A stretch of 64,000 bases of DNA from Paragordius varius (taxonomy: Eukaryota; Nematomorpha): assembly GCA_964247055.1 (NCBI GenBank), contig OZ176050.1, positions 8,184,001-8,248,000 of the forward strand, read 5' to 3'. The notes under the pieces were generated by a model, which did not search any database, had not been told where the DNA came from, and was given only the letters and a program-made list of their open reading frames with translations. This document shows positions 12,018-23,037 of this stretch, piece after piece. The position numbers and the translations under genes were made by a program. The stretch's first letter is position 1; each line of letters begins with the position of its first letter.

Positions 12018-12570
12018 TCTATATATATATATATAAATGGAAAATGCTGGCTTTGTGATCTGGTACCGGAAAACCGGTAGACCCATTCTTCGAAAAAATA
12101 TAATCATTAATAAATGCTCCGACAATAGCTTCGCCCTTTTTTGAAATTGGCCCCCAGTTCGGGCCCACCCCGTGTGAAAAACGTTTTTTTTTGAAAACAG
12201 AAGTACACAAAAATCGTGTCTTTAAGACAATTTTCTGGAGAACGTGTTGGACCATTCAATTTCAAATATAATTTTTGTTTACTTATTTTCGTCTCGCTTT
12301 TTTGATTTAGGCCCTCTTTTTACCCGCTCCCTCCGTAAAATGCCATTTTTTTCAAAAAACAAAGTCCACAAAAATTAATTTTTTAATCTATTTTTCGCCC
12401 TATTAAACAATATATTAATATGAATGCTCCGTTTTAAAATTCCTATAAAAAATGTTTGGAAATAATCCACACATGTGGATCATTTTATTGTCCCTTATTT
12501 CAAATAGCCCTCCCCCCTTTCCCCAGAAGTCCGAATTCCTCGGGCTGCGTAGCAGCACGAGATTTACTGT
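12018..12570 (+). mobile_element. Non-autonomous Helitron, copy 1 (nested in hAT 2)
   Basis: Starts A|TCTATATATATA at 12018. It shares its body with copies at 47410-48010 and 51593-53232, including GGAAAATGCTGGCTTTGTGA and CCCGCTCCCTCCGTAAAATG. It ends in a palindrome region GGGCTGCGTAGCAGC (12542-12556) followed by GAGATTTACTG. The 3' CTRR end seen in the other copies is degraded here. It lies upstream of the broken hAT transposase. No Rep/helicase is encoded. Confidence 0.8.
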
Positions 12571-12883
12571 TGTATTATTATAAAAAAATATTATATAAAC
12601 TTAATTTTCTGGAGTAAACGTATAAGCTACCGATTTGTGATATTAATTTGTCTTTTTGATAATGTTGACAGTAGGATTAGGAAGCAAAGTGTATAATCTG
12701 ATGATACAGATTTTAAATATAACTAATGATAAAAAATTTAAACGGATAAAAAAATAATTTTTTAAATTTAAATGTATTTAAAAAATTTTTTTTATATAAT
12801 CGTGAAAAAGCGGGACATTTTAAAAACGCAGCGGGAGGGACAAAGTGTGAAAAAGCGGGACGTCTGGTCACCTTATAAATGGT

Positions 12884-13345
12884 AAATTTAAATAATACTT
12901 AAAGGTTTAATATTATCTTTGTAAAAAAATCTTAAATAACGACAGATATTATTTTTTTTGGAAAAACGGGCAGGTATCCAGAAAAGGGTGTGATAGGCTT
13001 GCTCCTTACCGTAACTGTCCTCACAGGACGACCTTTACCGCCTTCCTACGCTTTTACGCGCCTCAGGGCAGGGACGTCAACCATTTTTGAAGGCCTCTAA
13101 CAAATATATTCAATGAAACGTATAATACTAAATATATAATAAGCAAAAATGTCTAAATAATCGATATAAATAAGGTGCTCAAAGATGAATTATGATAACA
13201 ACACGGCGGGTTAAAATCTAAAAATGACAAATGGCAAGCGAATTACCGATTTACAAAATTAATCACAAAAAATTATAATACGAAAATCTAATTGAATTGT
13301 GCTCGAGAAAATATTGTTATAAAAACCATCTAATCACTTAACCAA
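12884..13345. other. DCTN4 upstream region with a GC-rich island
   Basis: 12960-13095 is strikingly GC-rich for this window. It contains a small hairpin GTCCTCACAGGAC near 13017 and CAGGGACGTCAACCATTTTT from 13069. The latter resembles the ends of the hAT-like MITEs at 16116 and 46071 (CAGGG...GTC...AAC), so this may be a MITE end rather than a promoter. The remaining sequence up to the DCTN4 start has no assigned function. Confidence 0.35.
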
Positions 13346-16300
13346 ATGGCTGAGTATCTCTGCTCATGCGGTTTATTTAAACTTTTAAAAAATTTATATT
13401 TTTGCCGTCATTGTGCTCAAATTCGATGCAGGCATTGTGTAAAATATGAAGTTATTTAAAAAATGATTTTAGATTGACACATATTATTGCCAAAATTGTC
13501 AAGAAAATGTATCCTCTTCAGAAGTTCATCTAAAACAAAATAAGTATATCGATCCTAATTTTTAATAGATGTGCAAACTGTTATCAATGTCCTATTTGCG
13601 ATAATATATTGGTTGTTAAAGGATCTATTAAAGCAAAAGATGATACCGAAACGGCGGATGTAAACCGTTTTTTGTATTTGTTTTGCGAGGTGTGTTTTTG
13701 GAGCAATAAAAGTGTGCAAATGTCTTTGATGAAGGAGCAAGATATTTTAAGTCCGTATATAGAGACATGTAACGGTGTTGTGTCTAATTACGAAGCTAAG
13801 GTAATTCATTATATAATTAAAGTTAATTTTTCATATAATTTCCATCATTGGGTAATTTGACGAAAATATTATTGATGCGCGATTCTTTCGTTTTAATACC
13901 ATTATAATTACGCTCTCTTAACTTATGTATAAATTCTATATTTGGATATACAAATTAATTACACTTTATTTATAATAATGGCGTCTTTTATAACTGCCTT
14001 TTTACCATATTGGGTTTTATTTTGTTGTTTATAGAAAAAATTAATATTTTTACTTATGCTATATTTTCGGTTAATTTTATTGCCAAATACTTATAAGTTT
14101 ATGAGAAATTTTATTAAAATAAAACTTCAAAAATGTTGTTTGAGTGACCATTAAATTCTTTTATGGAATGATACATAATTTAGTTTTTTATTTAAGTATA
14201 AAGATATTTCCGTTTATTATGCTTTTCGATTGCACCCAAATTCACGAAAAAACCAATGCGTAACTTTAAACAAAATAATTTAAAATTAGAAATTTATTTT
14301 AGCAATTTTTATAGATAAAATAAACATATAATGGTTATTTTGTTAATAAAATAGAAAGCAATAAAAAAGGATATTTTATTAAAATAAAAACGTTTTTGAA
14401 CTGTTAAAAGCCGCGGTTTTCAATCAGCATGGTTTCAGAACCATTTCCAGAAATGCTTATGTTTCAATTCCGAGACACATTATTGAAAAAAATTCATATA
14501 TATAGATACGATATATACAAATATATCTAAAATTTACACTAAAACTCTTATGTTTATACTTTTTTCAAAATGTTGATATTGAACCGATTAAGCGACTTTT
14601 ATGTCTAAAACAACCGAAATATCTATAGGCTATTGAAACACAAAAGGTATTTAATTTTAAAATAATTTCTTTACTTAATCAAACATTTCAGATATTTTCT
14701 AAAGTTATTTTAGATTAAGGGTGGAGTGAATAAAAAAAGGAAACCCTTTAAGTGTTTCCTATGCTCACTTTTTCAAAGAAAGGGTTTACTTATAATTTAT
14801 AAAAAAAACCATCTAATTAACTCTCGAGTTTCCTTAAACCATGCCTAAAACCGATATAAGTATACCTAAAGAAAAATTGATAGCTCTTCTTGTAAAGTAA
14901 CTTAAAAATTATTAAAATTTTAGATATCCCATAGTTTTAAACAAATCTATGGTGCCGTATATTGTAATTCAAAAAAAGAAGCCTATAAAAATCTCCAAAA
15001 TGATTTTATGACAGAATCAAAGAAATATTATGAGATAGATCAGATTAGAAAGGCTATCGATAATATGAAATCTTCGATAAAAAAAATATGATTTGACTAT
15101 TACAGGGAACGTGGTTTTAAAGATAAGACCGAATAATATGAAATCTTCGATAAAAAAATATGATTTGAATATTACAGGGAACGTGGTTATTAAAGATAAG
15201 ACCGAATCGAGGAGATTTTTCTAAATTTATTAGGACAATCGAATCCGCATTTTGCATCTATACCCGGAGGTGTTTCTGTGGGAGTGCCTCAAAAAGGTAT
15301 AGATTTGCTTATATATAAAAACAAATTTAACGCCATTCTCCAGATATCAAGAATAGCTGCCGGTTTTCAGGATACATCATCGTTGCTTGTTTTCGAGGAC
15401 GATTTGGATGATACGTCCATTATAAGTTATAATTATATAAAATTCAGATGATCTCGATAATAATACCCCATGTACTAGTCAGACGCGAAAGATAAAACGA
15501 AATCAGGTTTCGGATGGTATACCATTTCCCAGTCTAAATAAACGTTTTCCCAGTCAATCGAAACATTTTCCCAATCAATCGAAACGTTTTCCCAGTCAAT
15601 CGAAACGTTTTCCCAGTCAATCGAAACGTTTTCCCAGTCAATCGAAACATTTTCCCAGTCAATCGAAACGTTTTCCCAGTCAATAGAAACATTTTCCCAG
15701 TCAATAAAAACATTTTCCCAATCAATAAAAACGTTTTCCCAGTCAATAAAAACGGTTTTATTTTTGATGATAAATATCAAAACAAGAATATAAAAATAAC
15801 TTTTAACCATTATCAGCGTAATATTAGGATATTTTTTTATAAAAACACAAATATTGAGTGACCATTTTCTAAGTATATTCCAGTGCACAATCATTAATGA
15901 CTTATTCTTTAAATGTTATATTTCGAATTTGAGTTAAGATAATATTTTTTATTTTATCGATAGTTCGCATTAATATTTGCGGAACGCTTCAAAACAGTTT
16001 CTAAACTTTTCAAGTTTTTCCATAAAAATACTGTCGGAAAAAATATTTAAACAAAAAATTTTTTCGATAAAAATGTTTTTGATTAAAAAAAATTTAATAA
16101 AAAGATATTAGAAAACAGGGGTGTCTAACCAAATGGCTTCGCGGGCCGCATTACTCAAAAAGCACAGCGTTCCGCATCCGATATATTCATTAATAATTTT
16201 TCGATTAGACATAAGACTGTAAAATACAAAAATATAACATTTTTTTAATTTGTTACCAATTTAATAAACTCATTCAGAATAATTGAGTATGAAGTATGAA

Positions 16301-19300
16301 TATTACTAAGATTTTGTGGGCATATTTTTAAATATGGATTTGCAAATTTTTCGCGGGCCGCACAAAGATACTCGGCAGGCCGAGTTGGGCACCCGATCAA
16401 ATGATAAATATTATAAAATTCCAATATGAAGTGTTAAATGACCTTCGAGATAAAAATGGTATATTATTTTTATTTTTTATATTTCATCCGTAACTATAGA
16501 TTTTGTAAGTTAGCCGCAAACAATGCGAATACATCTCAAATTCCAAAAATATGATTTTTAAAGAATAAGTCATTAATGATTGTGCACTGGAATATACTTG
16601 GAAAATGGTCATTCAATAATTGTGTTTTTATAAAAAAATAATATCCTAATATTACGCTAATAATGGTTAAAAGTTGTTTTTATATTCTTGTTTTGATATT
16701 TATCAGCAAAAAAAACCGTTTTTATTGACTGGGAAAACGTTTTTATTGATTGGGAAAATGTTTTTATTGACTGGGAAAATGTTTCTATTGACTGGGAAAA
16801 CGTTTCGATTGACTGGGAAAATGTTTCGATTGACTGGGAAAACGTTTCGATTGACTGGGAAAACGTTTCGATTGATTGGGAAAATGTTTCGATTGACTGG
16901 GAAAACGTTTATTTAGACTGGGAAATGGTATATATTAAAATTAAACTTTAGAACTACAAAGTAAATGTGCCATTTACACTATAGCCATCCGTCCCGTCCT
17001 CACACATGGATCCGAGTGGCCGATGTCAAAAACAAATGAATCCAAACTCATAAACGCTGAATCCAAATTATTGAAAACAATATTATTTGCACACAATCCT
17101 TCTAAATTCAATTATACCGAATCCATAAACCCGTACCATATACTCAATCTCAACCCCATCAACAACCTCATCAGAAATCTCCGGTTACAATGGGCTGGAC
17201 ATGTTGAAAGACGGCAAGATACCACATTCTTAAAACTATGAAAAATTACTCGGTTGAACTACCAGCGAAATGCGGCCGACCCCATACCACATGGCTCAAC
17301 ACAATAACTAAAGACCTCGAATCGCTTAATTTAAATCTAGAATTAGCCAAATCAAGAGAAGAGTGGAAAAAACGCGTGTACCGTCATTTAATGGCGAATC
17401 CCCATACAAATGAATGATGAATTGTAAAACGATTCAAGGCAAAAGGCAGAAACCCCAGGCCTTGGAGGATGAATCAACAATTTTCCTATCAAATGAAAAA
17501 TTGCAAAGATTACTAATGGTGAAGGAGTTGAAACCTAATATCATCCATGATTTTATATTATGATAATTTAAATAATAAATAGTTTAACATATATTTATGT
17601 AATTTCTCTGATTTGATTATATATACAAATTGTTATTTGACAAGAAGCACTTAATAAAATTAAAATATATGTTGGTTGCATAACATAATAGGAATTGTGA
17701 ATTGTTAAAAAAATAAATATATACGAGTTTGGAAATGGCTTTATACATAATTATAATAAAAAATTGCAAAAATTATAATAGTTCATAAGAGGTCATTATC
17801 AATCATTGAGCGTAATATTTTATTTCGCCTTTTTATACCTAATCTTTTGGATCTTGAATTCTCTTCTTCGGTAGGCAAACACTGATTTCCATCTGATGAA
17901 CCGGTCTCAATATCAGATTCATCTTCTTCTATTCGGTCATTAAAATGCTTTGATATATTGTGTAAAATTGCGCAAGATAATATGACTTTTGATAATTTGC
18001 AAGAGCAATTCGAATTTTATTACCAAGTATGGGAAATCTTTTCTTAATTTGGCCAAATATGCGTTCAATAACGCACCTACATTTTGAGTGAATTGTATTA
18101 AACTTTTTTTCATATAGATCAGTTGGATTTATAAATGGTGTTAAAAGCCAGGGGGATATTGCATAGCGCTATCAGCAAGCAATGATGCATTAGCTTTAAA
18201 GTTTTTAGTAAATTTTCCAAGACTACTGCGTCTGAATATCCTGCTGTCATGCATACTTCCGGCAGAATTTATATCTAAGCTAGTGATATATTCATTGGCA
18301 TCACAGGTTACCTCGACGTTGATAGAATACCTTTGTTTTCTATTAATATACTCTTCACTATATTGTCCTTTTGGTTTGTTTATATAAAAGTGAGTGCAGT
18401 CTATGGCTCCCACTATACCAGGCATCTTATATCGCTTTTGCCATAGAGTTTTTGCTTGAGAAATATCTTCCATATTTCTAGGAAATTTGATCGATTCATG
18501 TGCTTTTGTCACAATTATATTGGATACTTCATCAATAATTTTGCTAACCGTAGTACGGTGCACCCCAAAAACTAGCCCAATAATAATTTGATACAAAAGT
18601 CATATTATCTTGCGCAATTTTACACAATATATCAAAGCATTACCAAATAGAAGAAGATGACTCTGATATTGAGACCGGTTCATCAGATGGAGATCAGTGT
18701 TTGCCTATCGAAGAAGAGAATTCAAGATACAAAAGATTAGGTATAAAAAAGCGAAATGAAATATTACGCACGATGGTTGATAATGACCTCTTAAGAACTA
18801 TTATAATTTTTGCAATATTTTATTATAATTATGTATAAAGTCATTTCCAAACTATTTATTATTTAAATTATCATAATATAAAATCATGGATGATATAAGT
18901 TTTAACTCCTTCACTATTAGTAATCTTTGCAATTTTTCATTTGATAGGAAAATTGTTGATTCATCCTCATCCTCCAAGACCTGGGGATGTTTTTGCCTTT
19001 AGCCTTGAATCCTTTTACAATTATCTAAAGTTTAATTTTAATATACCATCCGAAACCTGACTTCGTTTTATCTTTCGCGTCTGACTAGTACATGGGATAT
19101 TATTATCGAGATCATCTGAATTTTATATAATTACAACTTATAATGGACGTATCATCCAAATCGCCCTCGAAATCAAGCAACGATGATGTATCCTGAAAAC
19201 CGGCAGCTATTCTCGATAGCTGCGAGAATGGCGTTAAATTTGTTTATATATATGAGCAAATCTATTTTTTGAGGCATCCCACAGAAACACCTCCGGTTAT

Positions 19301-22300
19301 AGATGCAAAATGCGGATTCGATTGTCCTAATAAATTTAGGAAAATCTCCTCTGATTCGGTCATATCTTTAATAACCACGTTCCCTGTAATATTCAGAACA
19401 TATTTTTTTATCGAAGATTTCATATTATCGATAGCCTTTCTAATCTGATCTATCTCATAATATTTCTTTGTTTCTGTCATAAGATCATTTTGGAGATTTT
19501 CATAGGCCTCTATTTTTTTTGAATTACAATATACGGCATCATAGATTTGTTTAAAACTATGGGATATCATATTAAATATTATTGAGTTACTTTACAAGAA
19601 GAGCTATCAATTTTTCTAGGTATACTTATATCGGTTTTAGGCATGGTTTAAGGATACTCGAGAGTTAATTAGATGTGTTTTTTATATGAATTATAAGGAA
19701 ACCCTTTCTTTGAAAAAGTGAGCATAGGAAACACTTAAAGGGGTTACCTTTTTTTTTAATCACTCCACCTTAAGTTTGTGTTTTTTGGTATAGTTTTTAT
19801 TCACCTTTTGCACAAGACATACTATTATTAATGGACAACTTTACTATTTTTTTGATCTATAACCAGACAGATAGGATTTTAAATTTATGATTGCGCAGTT
19901 AAAAACTAAATAGATTATCTGCATATTCAAAATTGCGTGTTGATACCACCAAATTAAATGTATAATCCATACTGATTACAATTATTATTGTTTAGATGGC
20001 GTATATTTTTGTAAAAGTGTTGTCCCGGCTATTTTAAATAATATGGAACTTTTTCAATTAACTCTATAGTCCTTCTGTCATCAAGATTAAATATAGAAAT
20101 TTATACGGTAACTTATTTTTTATAAGATAGAACAGGATTCAAATTATTAATTTATACACTTTATTTTAAAGCACTATTTACTGTTCTGCTTCTAAAATAA
20201 ATAATTTCCATATTAAATGATTTTAATATTAAAATAAAAAAATGTTATTTCCAGTTTTATTATTTATAGATAAATTTTTATCCTAATAGATTGATGAACT
20301 AATGTATCAGTATCAAGATATTAGCATCAAAAATAATTTAATCTCTTCCACATACACTTCAAACACAATCACCAAAACATATATGGTACAATTAGATTTA
20401 TGTATTGTTACAGAATGAAGTTATGAAAAACTTGAATAGTAGCGACACTCAACCAGTGTACAATATATTATAAATATTGCTAATCTTTATATCTCTTTTT
20501 ATTTTATGCTTATATTTTTAGGAAAAAACAACCATGCCCGCAAGAGTTTATTCCGTTTGAAGATGAAGAATTCGTTAAAAAATCTGAAGAACCCATTTCT
20601 CTAAGATCTCGTATGATAATTTTTATATAATATTTATTTAAGGTTTTGATTATTTATTTCTATAATAGTACAAAATTTTTATTAGATTTGTTATCCACTT
20701 TAGTAATTTTTTATTAGCCAAACTAAATTCTAGTGTTGTTTTATAAATAAAAAATTATAAATTATACTTTGAAATATAATATAAAATGATAAAATAATTA
20801 TTTGATGTGTACCTAATAATATGAGGAGAAGATGTGTTTATTGGTAAATCATATCGTAAGCCAAAATTACGATAAGATTTTTTCTATTTAGTAATTTAAT
20901 TATATATTTCCTTTAGTTGCAACTCCGATTCAATCTTCGCGTCAAAAAACGGATATTAAATGTGTTTCTGAACTTTCCCCTATGCGTTTACAGTATCGCA
21001 CCAAGTTAACAATGAGATGTATGGTAGGAATTTGTGTTTTAATTAAGTTTTAAAATTAATGACTTATAATCAACGCCAAATCTATCAAACAACTTTTGTA
21101 CCTATTCACTTTTTGGCGTGATAATCTTGTATCCAATTTTTATACAGTTTAGCATAAATGGGTGACAAATTGGATATCAAAAAAATTGACTGGTTGATAG
21201 GAAGGAATTTTTCTTAACAACTATTAAGTTCAATTGTTTTCTATTTTCAGTTTACGTTCCGTTTTTATATATTTACTAGCTGTAATAAACAAAATGGAAA
21301 ATAATTTTGAAAAATCCACTTTTTAATAAAGGACTGGTTACTTAAATGTTTTTCGGTAACAGCAATGAATATAATGGCATTTTTCGGCTTTTAATTATTT
21401 TACAAAACATATTTTTTATAAGTAACATTGCTTCTAATAAAATTTATTTATCATAATTTTTATTATAGGAATGCGATTGTTTCATAATTAAACCAGAACT
21501 TAAACCAGGTGCCAGCTACTTTAAAGTTGAACAGATGGCTTTGTAAGATCTATAATATGTCATAACTAATTTAATGGATTGGTTTAAGAATTTATTTTTT
21601 ACGACTTTTTTATTCGCTTAAATTATATTATATTGTTAATTAATATATGATACCATTTAGATACAATGTACCAGATATTAGTATACAACAATCTTCACAA
21701 GTATAGTTTACTATCTATTATATTGAAACATAAATTTTTGATGGCAACACTTTAATTGTCCAAGAAATAATCCCAATAGTATTTTTTCAAAAAAATAAAT
21801 TACTATATAATTTTAATTATATCTTTATTGATTTTTTATGGATAGGAAAAGGATCAAATTCGATCAATTATTGTTTTGATTAGAAATTTGTCTCAGCATT
21901 CAAGAAACATAAAAATTACTAATTTACTTTCTGGACCTAATATGTCGTTTTTGAACGGTCAAATGGATCAGTTTGATAAGGACTGTTTTGATGCGACTAT
22001 TATAAACCAGGAATTAAAACATGCCAATGAATTTGAGGTTTTTAAGTTTGTTATTACATATCTTCACAAACTGATATTATTTCCTTAAATAAATTGTTTA
22101 ATATTGAAATTAATTACAAGATAGTTATTTAAGTTAAATTATATATTTATTTATGCTTTTTAGTTTATATATGATTCGAATAAAACGTCTCTTTCATTAA
22201 CATTGGACAGTCTTTCGCCGAACACGGATGAAAATTATGCTTATTTTCATAAAATAAATTACGAAATATACAAAAAAATGAAAAGCAATCAATTACCTGA

Positions 22301-22763
22301 CCAAACGTATGTAATTTAAATAACATTCTTTTATTTTACTTTAATTTAAAATTCCTATGTTAGATTGCTATATCAAGATATGAATTGTGCAATGCTCAGA
22401 TTATCAATCAGGTCAAGCGAGGTATTCATTATTTTACCTTTAATATAGCATCGTTAGGTCTTAATAAAAATATATGTTTAAACAAAAAAAATTATGTAAA
22501 TATTTAAAATTAATTCATAATATATTTCCTTAAAATTATATAAATTACTTTATTATTCCGCGTTTTACGTAAAGCAACATGTTATGATGGATAAACCATG
22601 TCAAAGTAAATATGTTTATGGTTTGTTGACATTTAATCACGCACAATCGAGTACCTTATTGTTATCATCAACGGTAAATGAATCAACAAAAGCAAAAAAT
22701 GGGACATCAACGGGTAGAATTTTTATGCGTAAACTTTATTTCTATGCAATATGCACTATTTAA
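13346..22763 (+). CDS. DCTN4: Dynactin subunit 4 (p62)
   Basis: Pointed-end subunit of dynactin, the activator of cytoplasmic dynein. Twelve exons: 13346-13450, 13473-13543, 13569-13800, 20414-20457, 20522-20610, 20917-21023, 21469-21542, 21661-21700, 21846-22037, 22164-22306, 22364-22421 and 22575-22763. All junctions are in phase, giving 447 aa (human about 460). Cysteine pairs of the family are present: C-x-C-G, FCRHC, RCRHC, YYCQNC, KCANC-YQCPIC, then MRCMECDC, followed by IIKPELKPGASYFKVEQMAL and YNVPDISIQ. Introns 1 and 2 are 22 and 25 nt; intron 3 is 6613 nt and full of transposons. The central basic segment found in vertebrates between the zinc-binding halves was not found. The last two exons are the least certain, because similarity fades there. 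Confidence 0.88.
14841..15460 (+). pseudogene. Harbinger ORF1 (Myb/SANT-like DNA-binding protein), left-arm copy
   Basis: Starts MPKTDISIPKEKLIALL. It then has a GT...AG intron of 32 nt (14892-14923) before ISHSFKQIYGAVYCNSKK, NLQNDF and YYEIDQIRKAIDNMKSSIKK. Later come NPHFASIPGG and LLVFEDDLDD. The pattern (helical KQIY...A...N.K..AY, then Q..R..DNMKSSIKK, then an FxxGGV block) resembles the Myb/SANT-like accessory proteins paired with Harbinger transposases. A 60-bp internal duplication around 15063-15190 and frameshifts make this copy broken. Confidence 0.6.
15541..15752 (-). repeat. 21-bp tandem array, left arm (about 10 units)
   Basis: Unit core ATTGACTGGGAAAACGTTTC on the minus strand. 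Because 21 is a multiple of three, it reads as an endless (F/S)IDWENV heptapeptide in one frame and as LTGKTF/R-type repeats in another. Third-position and synonymous differences are not enriched over replacements, and the frame has no conserved start, so it is treated as non-coding. Confidence 0.85.
16116..16394. mobile_element. hAT-like MITE, copy 1
   Basis: Starts CAGGGGTGTCTAACCAAATG and ends GTTGGGCACCC. Internal GCGGGCCGC blocks near both ends are as in other copies (46071-46424 and 33304-33473). About 280 bp and non-coding. The CAGNGGTGTC-type terminus suggests mobilisation by a hAT transposase, but no clear 8-bp duplication was found. It sits inside the foldback element. Confidence 0.6.
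16718..16911 (+). repeat. 21-bp tandem array, right arm (about 9 units)
   Basis: Inverted counterpart of the left array with the same succession of AACG/AATG and TTTT/TTCT/TTCG variants, but one unit shorter. The shared variant order means the array existed before the arms were copied. The unit-number difference is a later slippage event. Confidence 0.85.
16958..17420 (+). pseudogene. Non-LTR retrotransposon (LINE) 3'-terminal fragment
   Basis: Encodes the C-terminus of a LINE reverse-transcriptase polyprotein. NLIRNLRLQWAGHVERR matches the R-L-x-W-x-G-H-V motif. After a frameshift, ELPAKCGRPHTTWLN then TITKDLESLNLNLELAKS, REEWKKRVYRHL and a stop. It interrupts the left Harbinger arm between AAACTTTAG and TTGTAAAA, sequences that are contiguous in the right arm. 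The 5' part is missing, as is usual for truncated LINE copies. Confidence 0.75.
17790..18600 (-). pseudogene. PIF/Harbinger transposase (DDE_Tnp_4), N-terminally truncated
   Basis: An open core at 18141-18596 reads VFGVHRTTVSKIIDEV (helix-turn-helix part), then GIVGAIDCTHFYINKP carrying the first catalytic D. Next come NRKQRYSINVEVTCDAN, then GSMHDSRIF with the second D region, then LLADSAMQYPPGF. A frameshift follows, and the last part continues as CRCVIERIFGQIKKRFP and CAILHNISKHF with an acidic tail. The last acidic residue lies in VIERIFG. The core is inverted at its N-terminal end by the palindrome junction near 18597, so the first part of the gene is absent. Not functional as it stands. 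Confidence 0.8.
18601..18840 (+). pseudogene. Second, inverted copy of the Harbinger transposase C-terminus
   Basis: Plus strand encodes ILSCAILHNISKH, then EEDDSDIETGSSDGDQCLP and RYKRLGIKKRNEIL. This is the same C-terminal tail found on the minus strand at 17790-18000. It forms the inner part of the right palindrome arm. Confidence 0.8.
19085..19644 (-). pseudogene. Harbinger ORF1 (Myb/SANT-like), right-arm copy
   Basis: Inverted copy of the ORF at 14841. It is better preserved over ISHSFKQIYDAVYCNSKKI to NPHFASITGGVSVG. The 32-nt intron acceptor seen in the left copy is altered here (AATATG in place of TTTTAG), so the first 17 codons are no longer joined to the rest. It ends in a stop after GGVSVGCLKK. 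Confidence 0.6.
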
Positions 22764-23037
22764 AAGCTTAGTTTTCTTAAAAGTTAAATTGAGCAAAAAT
22801 GTGTATATTTATTTTATCATTTGTTAAAAATATTAGATAATGGTAAAGGAGATGAAAAGAAGAATGATATATGGGTCAATGTAGTTTTTCGTATACCTTT
22901 ATAGATATTGATATAATAAACAAAATAATGTTAATTTGATGTTATTTATGTGAGGGCATTTTTTTGGAATATTGATCTTTTAAATTATGTCAAATTTAGG
23001 CAAGAATGTTTGATGATATAACTGATTTATTATTCAA

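Larger units (their letters stand above)
10314..12875 (-). mobile_element. hAT DNA transposon 2 with perfect 8-bp target duplication
   Basis: Inverted termini TAAGGTGACCAG (10314-10325) and CTGGTCACCTTA (12864-12875) are flanked by identical 8-mers TAAATGGT at 10306-10313 and 12876-12883. This is the diagnostic hAT target-site duplication. Subterminal sequence at both ends contains AAAGCGGGACA-type blocks in inverted orientation. A Helitron (12018-12570) sits inside, so the hAT insertion is the older of the two. An 11-G run lies at 10362-10372. Confidence 0.9.
15520..16930. mobile_element. Foldback element with long inverted arms made of 21-bp repeats
   Basis: Arms of about 390 bp (15520-15914 and 16552-16930) are inverted copies. 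They start TACCATTTCCCAGTC and end with its complement. Comparison with the empty site in the right Harbinger arm (rc of about 19020-19040) shows duplication of TA, so this is a TA-target insertion. The outer half of each arm is a tandem array of 21-bp units. The array at 16718-16911 has one unit fewer than the one at 15541-15752; otherwise the order of variants is the same. No transposase is encoded. The middle holds a hAT-like MITE. Confidence 0.75.
14718..19770. mobile_element. Palindromic PIF/Harbinger element in DCTN4 intron 3
   Basis: Both ends carry the same terminal repeat: AGGGTGGAGTGA on the left and the complement of AGGTGGAGTGATT on the right. Each is next to a T-T-A/T-A-A triplet, the Harbinger target. 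Inside, the left arm (ORF1 plus strand, then transposase 3' end on the minus strand) is repeated in inverted order on the right (19770 back to about 18600). The centre is a single transposase core, so the right end of a normal element appears replaced by an inverted copy of the left end. Insertions at 15520-16930 and 16958-17420 interrupt the left arm. Confidence 0.75.

Noticed and set aside
15475..15894. 139-codon protein made of FIDWENV/SIDWENV heptads, and its mirror at 16674-16916
   Set aside because: The heptads come from a 21-bp non-coding tandem repeat inside foldback arms. More than one frame stays open, and the arms are exact inverted copies.
15541..16911. CRISPR-like repeat array
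   Set aside because: Units are directly adjacent with no spacers, the context is eukaryotic, and no cas genes are present.
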